A DNA stretch of 37,852 bases from assembly GCA_910587955.1 (NCBI GenBank), contig CAJUNN010000011.1, forward strand, positions 1-37,852. The letters run 5' to 3'. The notes beneath the pieces are model-generated. The model worked only from the letters and a program-made list of their open reading frames with translations, was not told the origin of the DNA and searched no databases. Below are positions 32,129 to 37,852 of the stretch, piece by piece. The stretch is from an uncultured Lachnospiraceae bacterium. GTDB lineage: Bacteria; Bacillota; Clostridia; Lachnospirales; Lachnospiraceae. A program made the position numbers and the translations under genes. Numbering within the stretch: the stretch's first letter is position 1; every line of letters begins with the position of its first letter.

Positions 32129-34063
32129 CTATTTCCGGCGGAAGCACCGCTCACACACCATATACGGAGACGCCAGCGGCAGAAGTTTTCCGCAGTAGCG
32201 GCACCGGGCAATGTAATCGGCCTTTCCCCTGGTCAGATACCGCATAATCATCATCTCCGTCTTATCCCGCTCTGCCTGCAGCCATTCCTCCTCTACCACC
32301 TTCTGCATCCGGTGGGAAAACTGGTAGTAGAGGTCCAGCTGTTTGTAATAAGTTTCATACTGCTGGATTCCCCGGCGCTTGTCCCGCTCCAGCCGGGGCC
32401 GCTCCAGGGATACGTCCGCCGTATAATTCTTGCAGTAGGAAAGCCAGAGATCCACCACCTTTTTGTCCTTGATATCAATAGGGCAGGTAATCATCCGGTA
32501 CAGCGTCCGCTTGTTGTCAAAACCGTCAATGCGGTCCTTCCACTTCTTTGCCTGTTCATACAAAATCAGCGCCTCGTCAATGTTTTCCTTCACAAAGGGC
32601 TCTGAGGGCGTGACGGAATGCCAGATACGCAGGATTTCGTCCAGAGGCCCGTTGATATCCAGCAAAATCTGAGGGAATCCCAGATTGACCTTCTCAATAG
32701 GCAGATCCGCCGCTTTCATCCGGTCCTGAATCAGCGCCAGCTCTTCCTCTCCCATGGCGTTCACATAGCCGGAATTGTAAATTCCGTACCTTCCGGCCCG
32801 GCCGGCAATCTGCAGCACCTCGGATACGGTTAGAGGCCTCCGGCTCACTCCGTCAAATTTATCTGCCTGCAGGAACACAATCCTGCGTACCGGGAGATTC
32901 AGCCCCATGCCGATGGCATCCGTAGCCACCACAACGCTGGTCTTTCCCCGGTTGAACAGCTGCATCTGGCGGCGGCGGATTTCCGGCGGAAGGCTTCCGT
33001 ATATCACACTGGCATCTACCCCGCACTCTTCCAGGCGTCCCGCCACATCCAGCACGGATTTCTTGGAAAAAGCAATCAGCGCATCCCCGGGCCGTACATC
33101 TTCCGGAAAGGCAAAAGGCTCATCCTCACAGATCAGGGCCGTCTTCCTCTCATAGCGCCGGATCTCCCAGCTGTCTTCACACAATTCAATCAAATGGGTG
33201 ATAGCCGTCTCCGCCGCCGGACTCATGCAGATATGAATTTCCCCGGCCCGAAGCCCCAGAATGGCCTTGGTCCAGGAATGTCCCCGGTCCGCATCCGCCA
33301 CTAGCTGGGCCTCGTCAATAACCGCAATCTCATACAGTTCATCAAAATCCGCCATCTCCACCGTAGATGCCGTAATGCGGCTGTTTTCCTCCTGGATGCA
33401 CTCCTGTCCCGTCAGCATGGTACAGGGAACACCCGCCCCGTTCATCCGCTCGTACACCTCCAGGGCCAGCAGGCGCAAAGGTCCCAGATAGACGCCTTTC
33501 TGCGCCGTCATCAGCCGTTCCAGGGACTGAAAGGTTTTCCCGCTGTTGGTAGGGCCGATATGCAGTACAAAATGGCGATGCATCTGGCGCACTTCCGGAA
33601 ACTCCATCTCCGGCCGGGAAGGTACCAGCTCCAGAATCTTATTCTTTACCGTATACTGCCGGTAGGCCGGATACAGGGTAAAAAGCGTCTCCGTACAAAT
33701 GGCGCCTGCTTTTCGGCGCCGCAGAAAAGCCAGAAACTCCCCGTCAATCCCCTCCCGCTGCTCCGGCAGCAGCATCCCCAGATCCAGCTGGGCCAGCTTG
33801 GGAAGGAGATCCGTATTGAATTTCTTTACCAGATCCTCCTGGTTCTTGTGATAGGCAAACCAAGCCAGGCCTTTCATCTGACGATGGATATCTTCCAGGT
33901 TTCCCAAGGAAATTCTGGAAGGCCTGGCACGGTTCAGCATTTTGCGGAGTGCAGAAAAGCGCTCCGGAAGATTTACACTTTTCAAGGGCTTCTTCCGTTT
34001 CTTTCTCCCCTCCAGCTCATACTGCTCCGCATAAAATTGTACCAGTTTATTTTTATTCAGCAT
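32129..34063 (-). CDS. Suv3-like ATP-dependent RNA helicase with zinc ribbon
   Basis: A 644-aa DExH-type helicase resembling mitochondrial Suv3. Motif I is HIGPTNSGKTFQSL, motif II is IAVIDEAQLV (DEAQ), motif III is CMSPAAETA, motif V is VVVATDAIGMGLNLPV and motif VI is LQIAGRAGRYG. The C-terminus adds a four-cysteine ribbon (CRYCGKLLPLASPYMVCERC). Suv3 enzymes unwind structured RNA for degradation. The ATG at 34063 (SD GGGAG) is chosen because a promoter lies between it and the upstream in-frame ATG at 34162, which would sit before the transcription start. Confidence 0.88.
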   Translation of the reverse strand: MLNKNKLVQFYAEQYELEGRKKRKKPLKSVNLPERFSALRKMLNRARPSRISLGNLEDIHRQMKGLAWFAYHKNQEDLVKKFNTDLLPKLAQLDLGMLLPEQREGIDGEFLAFLRRRKAGAICTETLFTLYPAYRQYTVKNKILELVPSRPEMEFPEVRQMHRHFVLHIGPTNSGKTFQSLERLMTAQKGVYLGPLRLLALEVYERMNGAGVPCTMLTGQECIQEENSRITASTVEMADFDELYEIAVIDEAQLVADADRGHSWTKAILGLRAGEIHICMSPAAETAITHLIELCEDSWEIRRYERKTALICEDEPFAFPEDVRPGDALIAFSKKSVLDVAGRLEECGVDASVIYGSLPPEIRRRQMQLFNRGKTSVVVATDAIGMGLNLPVRRIVFLQADKFDGVSRRPLTVSEVLQIAGRAGRYGIYNSGYVNAMGEEELALIQDRMKAADLPIEKVNLGFPQILLDINGPLDEILRIWHSVTPSEPFVKENIDEALILYEQAKKWKDRIDGFDNKRTLYRMITCPIDIKDKKVVDLWLSYCKNYTADVSLERPRLERDKRRGIQQYETYYKQLDLYYQFSHRMQKVVEEEWLQAERDKTEMMIMRYLTRGKADYIARCRYCGKLLPLASPYMVCERCFRRK

Positions 34064-34150
34064 TTCATCTCCCGCTCCCGGCCGCTTCCTTCGCGAAGGG
34101 GTCCCCTGCGGCAGCCGGTATTTTTCTCTTACTTGTCCACTAATGATATT

Positions 34151-34179
34151 ATTATAAAACATTTTTCCTTCCCAGGCAA
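34151..34179 (-). promoter_or_regulatory. Promoter of the helicase-xylulokinase unit
   Basis: TTGCCT and TATAAT with 17-bp spacing. The leader before the ATG contains the palindrome CCTTCGCGAAGG and GC-rich complementary stretches, so it is probably structured. Confidence 0.7.
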
Positions 34180-34236
34180 ATACGGAATTTTCCCTTCCCT
34201 GTTGTATCCTGACAGAATTTCAGGTAAAATGGATTC

Positions 34237-34279
34237 AAAACAGCAGAAGCCCTGACAGGGCGGATGCGGAACTGGAATC
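34237..34279 (+). repeat. Intercistronic repeat family, locus D (minimal copy)
   Basis: AAAACAGCAGAAGCCC is joined almost directly to GGGCGGATGCGGAACTGGAAT: both conserved ends, with the variable hairpin reduced to CCCTGACAGGG. It lies in the sense direction just upstream of the mgtC-type Shine-Dalgarno. Confidence 0.8.
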
Positions 34280-34302
34280 AACACAAAAGGGAGGGCTGTA
34301 AT

Positions 34303-34983
34303 ATGTTTTTTGTTTCTCTGACAGAATGGACCTGGCAGAATATTCTGATTCGTATTCTGTCTTCGCTGATTCTCGGATCCCTTATCGGAATCGACCGGGG
34401 CGCCAAGCGCCGGGGCGGCGGCGCCCGGACGGATGCCGCCGTCTGCCTGGGTGCAACCCTGGTCATGCTGACTGCCCAATATATGGATGTAACGTTTTCC
34501 GGCAGCGCCGACATCTCCCGCATGGCCTCCCAGGTCATCAGCGGCGTAGGATTTCTGGGCGCCGGTTCCATCCTCATCTCCGGCCACCGGGTGCGGGGAC
34601 TTACCTCCGCCGCCAGCATCTGGATCTGTGCCTGCATCGGCCTTGCCGCGGGAATCGGCTTTGTGGACGGGGCCGCACTCGTCACCCTGGTACTGCTCGC
34701 CGGCCTCCACATTCTTCCATTTATCGAAGAACATATCTACCATCTGTCCCGTTACGTAACCCTGTATGTGCAGGCGGAGGAGAGCCGGACGGCTGCCACC
34801 CTTCTGCACCGGCTGAAACAAGACGGCTGCAAGATTGATATGTACGATCTGGACCGTCCCCGGTCCAGCGGCCAGGCCTTTGTCATCTTAATCACGGTCT
34901 ACATTCCCTGGAAAATCAACAAAGAAGAGTACCTGGATGAGCTGGCGGAAACCAATGGGGTACTTTCGGTGGATAGTTTATAG
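34303..34983 (+). CDS. MgtC/SapB-family membrane protein
   Basis: A 226-aa protein with four to five N-terminal membrane helices (ILIRILSSLILGSLIGIDRG, GARTDAAVCLGATLVML, SGVGFLGAGSIL, SAASIWICACIGLAAGIGF) and a cytoplasmic C-terminal ACT-like domain (VTLYVQAEESRTAATLLHRL). The GARTDA block is the MgtC family signature. Related proteins help cells cope with low magnesium or acid; the exact function is unsettled. ATG at 34303 has SD GGGAGG; an in-frame ATG at 34264 falls inside the repeat element. Confidence 0.9.
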   Translation: MFFVSLTEWTWQNILIRILSSLILGSLIGIDRGAKRRGGGARTDAAVCLGATLVMLTAQYMDVTFSGSADISRMASQVISGVGFLGAGSILISGHRVRGLTSAASIWICACIGLAAGIGFVDGAALVTLVLLAGLHILPFIEEHIYHLSRYVTLYVQAEESRTAATLLHRLKQDGCKIDMYDLDRPRSSGQAFVILITVYIPWKINKEEYLDELAETNGVLSVDSL

Positions 34984-35012
34984 AAGAAGGAGGGGCTTCA
35001 CCCCTCCTCTTC
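34983..35012. terminator. Perfect-type hairpin between converging genes
   Basis: AGGAGGGG, loop CTTCA, CCCCTCCT, flanked by GAAG/CTTC. It overlaps the last codons of the restriction-like gene and follows the MgtC stop directly. There is no strong T-run on either side, so terminator activity is only probable. Confidence 0.45.
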
Positions 35013-35856
35013 CATGTCCAGATTCATTTCCAATTTGTAGTACACATCAATATCCCTGATGATGCCGTCAATATCATCATTATCCAGCTCTTTGGTCCAT
35101 GCCCGAAGTTCATTGATTGTAATGATTTCTTCGATTGCTCTTTCATACCGTTCTTCTAAAACTGCCATGCCGCTGGTTTTGGAAGCAATATGCTTTTTCA
35201 GTTCTGCCCAGACGAATTCTTTTTGCGCTTTTGTTTTAATTACAAATGTGACCGGAAAGTGCATCACCTTATCAATATCCAGCAAATATTTGTCATAATC
35301 GTTTACTTCTGTCACCTGGAAAAATCTCCCTACCGGGCGCATTACAAAATCAATCCCGCCGTCATTTGCATTCGTGCGCCCGGTCTTAAAAAGCTGAAGC
35401 TGCATTTCCTCAACGGTATCCCGGGTATAGCCAAAGTACACCGTTGTATTTTTATAATGGTTTCTTAAAATAGCATAGCTGATAATTTCAAAGATCCTTG
35501 CTTCCGCATTTTCAGTCAAAAGTTCGTTAATTTTTTCCACAAGCAATTCTATATATTTTTCAATGATTTTACAGCAAACGTTACTGATATCATGCCCGTC
35601 TACACAAAGATAATCGATATGGATCAAATATTTCCCGTTATTGATAATAATCAAATCATTTCCCAGACTGTCAAATTTGTTTCGGAACTCACCGTTTACC
35701 CTGGAATTTAAGGCGTGATTCTGCAGTTTGCTTCCCCCATAAAGTCCTCTGTAAAAATGAAACAGCAGCATATAATCATAACCTTGAAACTCCCTGAAAT
35801 TCCTCTTTATATGCCTCTATTAAAATCTCTTTTACAAAATCTTCTGTAATTTTCAT
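34998..35856 (-). pseudogene. Type II restriction endonuclease-like gene with a 1-nt frameshift
   Basis: ATG at 35856 overlaps the methyltransferase stop (ATGA) and reads MKITEDFVKEILIEAYKEEF before leaving frame. Skipping one base (35796) continues as REFQGYDYMLLFHFYRGLYG and then an open frame to 34998, about 285 aa in all. The second part has a Mrr-like PD-(D/E)XK core, DGGIDFVM...RFFQVTE, where the usual lysine is threonine. Position after the methyltransferase indicates the cognate endonuclease. The internal ATG at 35771 could still make a 257-aa protein lacking about 28 N-terminal residues. A sequencing error cannot be excluded. Locus AT-rich. Confidence 0.6.
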
Positions 35857-36761
35857 CCTTCTTCTCCGCGAACATACTTTGATTTGTTCTTTGTTTTCCT
35901 GACCTTCACCTTTTCGAGCGGTCTTCCCCCATACTCCGTTCCGATACCGGTCCGCCGGATTCCCATTTCGAAATATTCCCTGTTTAAATCAATGCCGACG
36001 GCATTTCTTCCCAGCCGCACGGCAACCGCAGAAGTTGTAAAAGAACCGGAAAAGGGATCCAGGACAATATCTCCCGGATTGGAAGATGCCCGGATCACCC
36101 GTTCCAGCATAGCCTCCGGTTTCTGGGTGGGGTGATTCTCATATTCTTCCATTTTAAACCGCACCCTGTTAAATTCCCACACATTTCCAGGTACCTTTTC
36201 TGTATTGTACGGCTGCGGCGGCGTCTTGCGGTAGTCAATCAGTTTCCGCTTCGCACCCGTTTTCGTCTCTATGGCAATGTCTTGTCCGTTAAATGTATAG
36301 CCTGCTTTTGCCGACTTATTTATCATTAAAATAGGCTCATACAGAGAGCCGAACATTTTCCGGGACTGCACGCCGGAACTGTCATACGTCCACACAATCC
36401 TGCACAGCACATGGTACCGTTTTGATACATAGAGATCTAGAAACGGCATGTACTGCGTGGCTGTCATAAAATACATGGTGCCGTCATCTTTTAAAACCCG
36501 CATACACGCATCAATCCATTTCCGGCACCAAAGCAGGTATTCTTCGTCCGTACTCCAGCGATCCCTGTTGTTCCCAAAATTCTTTCCAAGGTTGTAGGGA
36601 GCATCTGCAAAAATCAAATGTACCGAACATCCTTTCATCTGTTCCAGTATATTTAGGCAATCTCCGCATACCGCCATGGAATTGTGATTGTGCATTTCTT
36701 CAAAATCCAGGCTTTGAAACAAGCCTTCAAAATCACAGGCAGCTAACTGCTGTACATCCAT
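35853..36761 (-). CDS. YhdJ-like adenine-specific DNA methyltransferase
   Basis: A 302-aa beta-class amino-methyltransferase closely resembling E. coli YhdJ, an ATGCAT-methylating enzyme. The catalytic motif IV region LIFADAPYNLGKNF comes first, then IVWTYDSSGVQ, LIDYRKTPPQPYN and VPGNVWEF. The SAM-binding block is PGDIVLDPFSGSFTTSAVAV. Motif IV is DAPY instead of the usual DPPY. ATG at 36761 (SD GGAG) is preferred. The ATG at 36773 and the TTG at 36806 are upstream in frame, but the TTG would be only about eight bases from the predicted transcription start. Its stop overlaps the start of the restriction-like gene. Confidence 0.88.
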   Translation of the reverse strand: MDVQQLAACDFEGLFQSLDFEEMHNHNSMAVCGDCLNILEQMKGCSVHLIFADAPYNLGKNFGNNRDRWSTDEEYLLWCRKWIDACMRVLKDDGTMYFMTATQYMPFLDLYVSKRYHVLCRIVWTYDSSGVQSRKMFGSLYEPILMINKSAKAGYTFNGQDIAIETKTGAKRKLIDYRKTPPQPYNTEKVPGNVWEFNRVRFKMEEYENHPTQKPEAMLERVIRASSNPGDIVLDPFSGSFTTSAVAVRLGRNAVGIDLNREYFEMGIRRTGIGTEYGGRPLEKVKVRKTKNKSKYVRGEEG

Positions 36762-36799
36762 TCTTCTCTCCATCAGTTTCCAAACAATTTCGTATCCTC

Positions 36800-36828
36800 T
36801 TGTCAAGAGAGGGCATTCACATTATAGC
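36800..36828 (+). promoter_or_regulatory. Candidate promoter of the response regulator gene
   Basis: TTGTCA and TATAGC with 17-bp spacing, overlapping the divergent methyltransferase promoter, so expression of the two may be linked. Confidence 0.4.
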
Positions 36829-36829
36829 A
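36821..36829 (-). promoter_or_regulatory. Extended -10 promoter of the methyltransferase operon
   Basis: TGCTATAAT on the minus strand; no clear -35 box. The predicted start near 36814 argues against the TTG at 36806 as the translation start. Confidence 0.5.
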
Positions 36830-36929
36830 CAAAAATGCCGGACGCGGGAAAGAGATTTCTTTTCACAAAGGATTGCAAAATTTCCAAAGGGGATCTAAAC
36901 TGAAAAGAAAAAATACGGAGCAAAAAATT

Positions 36930-37595
36930 TTGAAACACATATTCGTGATCGACGACGACATTCATATCGGAAATATGCTGGAAGAAATCCTGGTAAAGGA
37001 GGGGTACCATGTCTCCCGTGCTTATTCGGGAACCGAAGCCCTTTTATTCCTCTCCGCTACCAGGCCGGATCTGGTGCTTTTGGATCTGATGCTTCCGGGC
37101 CTTAACGGAGAAAAAATCCTGCCTCAGATCCAAGACATCCCCGTAATCATTGTGAGCGCAAAGGCCGACGCCGACAATAAGGCCGATCTGCTCTTCGAGG
37201 GTGCCGCCGACTATATTACAAAACCATTTCACACCAAAGAGCTTCTGGCACGCATTGCCGTACAGCTGCGCCGCACAGCCGCTCTTCCCGAAGTTCCTCT
37301 TCTGACCTTCGGAGAACTTACCTTGCACATAGACCTCCACAGCGCTTCCATCGGCGCCGAAGAGATCCGGCTCACGCCTACGGAATTTGCCATTCTGAAA
37401 CTGCTGATGCAGAATCCCGGCCGGGTCATCACAAAATCCGTATTGCTGGACCGCATCGGTGAGGATACCCCGGACTGCACGGAAAGCTCTCTGAAAACCC
37501 ATGTCAGCAACCTGCGCCGGAAGCTCAGGGAAGCCGGCGGGACGGATTTCATTGAATCTGTCTGGGGCATTGGTTTCCGGCTTCGGACAGAATAA
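36930..37595 (+). CDS. OmpR/PhoB-family response regulator
   Basis: A 221-aa two-component response regulator. The receiver domain (about 1-115) has the acidic pocket IDDDIH, phospho-acceptor Asp in LVLLDLMLPG, IIVSAKAD (Ser/Thr switch) and ITKPFHTKELLARI (Lys). The C-terminal winged HTH (about 125-220) has LTPTEFAILKLLMQNPGRVI and LKTHVSNLRRKL. TTG at 36930 is chosen (SD GGAG nine bases upstream, family length). A TTG 19 codons earlier lacks an SD. No histidine kinase lies between here and the window end; one may follow beyond the repeats. Confidence 0.9.
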   Translation: MKHIFVIDDDIHIGNMLEEILVKEGYHVSRAYSGTEALLFLSATRPDLVLLDLMLPGLNGEKILPQIQDIPVIIVSAKADADNKADLLFEGAADYITKPFHTKELLARIAVQLRRTAALPEVPLLTFGELTLHIDLHSASIGAEEIRLTPTEFAILKLLMQNPGRVITKSVLLDRIGEDTPDCTESSLKTHVSNLRRKLREAGGTDFIESVWGIGFRLRTE

Positions 37596-37668
37596 AAAGT
37601 CCGGTCTTAACGATTTCTTTACCATTTCCTTGACCGCTCCCTTGACCATTACCTGCTAAAATAAAACT

Positions 37669-37852
37669 GGAACTAAAATCAGCAGTTCCCGGACAATGCC
37701 AGAAGGATTTTCGGACACTTTCGGACGAAAATTCTTCTCTTAGCAGGCATTGGCTGGGATGCTGCGGAACTAAAATCAGCAGTTCCCGGACAATGCTAGA
37801 AGGATTTTCGGACACTTTCGGACGAAAATTCTTCTCTTAGCAGGCATTGGCT
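37669..37852 (+). repeat. Intercistronic repeat family, locus C (two tandem units at the right edge)
   Basis: Two nearly identical units start at 37669 and 37766 (period 97). They begin GGAACTAAAATCAGCAG, the same end sequence as loci A and B but on the plus strand. The internal hairpin pairs AGAAG-ATTTTCG with CGAAAAT-CTTCT. The second unit runs off the window. The units differ at about one position (GCCAGAAGG versus GCTAGAAGG). Confidence 0.85.

Noticed and set aside
34264..34302. MgtC start at the ATG inside the repeat
   Set aside because: No SD precedes it and the codons are repeat sequence; the ATG at 34303 has GGGAGG.
37669..37852. Tandem 97-bp repeats as a CRISPR array
   Set aside because: There is no short repeat with unique spacers. 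The whole unit repeats, and it belongs to the intercistronic family.

Overview
The window looks like a chromosome segment of a spore-forming, gut-type Lachnospiraceae (Clostridia). The evidence is an SspF-like small acid-soluble spore protein, DUF5721, DHHW and DUF4358 proteins typical of that family, a CIRCE heat-shock operator, sigma-A promoters, strong Shine-Dalgarno sites, and several PTS loci run by DeoR and GntR regulators. Most genes lie on the minus strand. No rRNA, tRNA, CRISPR array or transposase gene was seen.

Layout. 1-4.8 kb: a DeoR regulator divergent from an operon of iron-type alcohol dehydrogenase, a double NTF2-like protein, PTS lactose/cellobiose EIIA and a broken EIIC. 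4.9-6.45 kb: a saccharopine-dehydrogenase-like gene behind a tandem glycine riboswitch with its own terminator and promoter. 6.45-8 kb: defence-like pair 1 (OLD-like ATPase plus small PD-(D/E)XK-like protein). 8-9.8 kb: a minimal SufC-SufB pair with a dyad over its promoter. 9.8-14.7 kb: a spore protein, secA, an M18 aminopeptidase and DUF5721. 14.7-18.6 kb: a surface-polymer O-acylation operon (SGNH, DUF4358, MBOAT, DHHW). 18.7-20.9 kb: CIRCE plus htpG. 20.94-21.38 kb: a large non-coding palindromic element. 21.4-28.5 kb: a mannose-family PTS operon with a SIS-domain protein, HAD phosphatase, EamA transporter, a UTRA-only protein and a GntR regulator, probably for an Amadori product or related amino-sugar conjugate. 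28.5-30.5 kb: defence-like pair 2. 30.6-34.1 kb: xylulokinase and a Suv3-like RNA helicase. 34.3-35 kb: MgtC. 35-36.8 kb: a YhdJ-like DNA methyltransferase coupled to a frameshifted restriction-enzyme-like gene. 36.9-37.6 kb: an OmpR-type response regulator.

The most unusual observations are these. (1) A ~437-bp element between htpG and the GntR gene has terminal inverted repeats around two long hairpins. The hairpins share a nearly identical 55-nt apical core in opposite orientation but have unrelated stems. (2) A family of ~100-nt repeats occurs at five loci, always in the sense direction. At the four loci whose downstream gene is visible it lies just upstream of that gene's Shine-Dalgarno site. 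Its ends are conserved, while the hairpin inside varies in sequence but keeps its pairing. (3) Two separate ATPase plus PD-(D/E)XK-like gene pairs have the same gene order, overlapping genes and identical spacing of the putative catalytic residues. They make a candidate two-gene defence system. All identifications come from reading sequence by eye; no database search was run.
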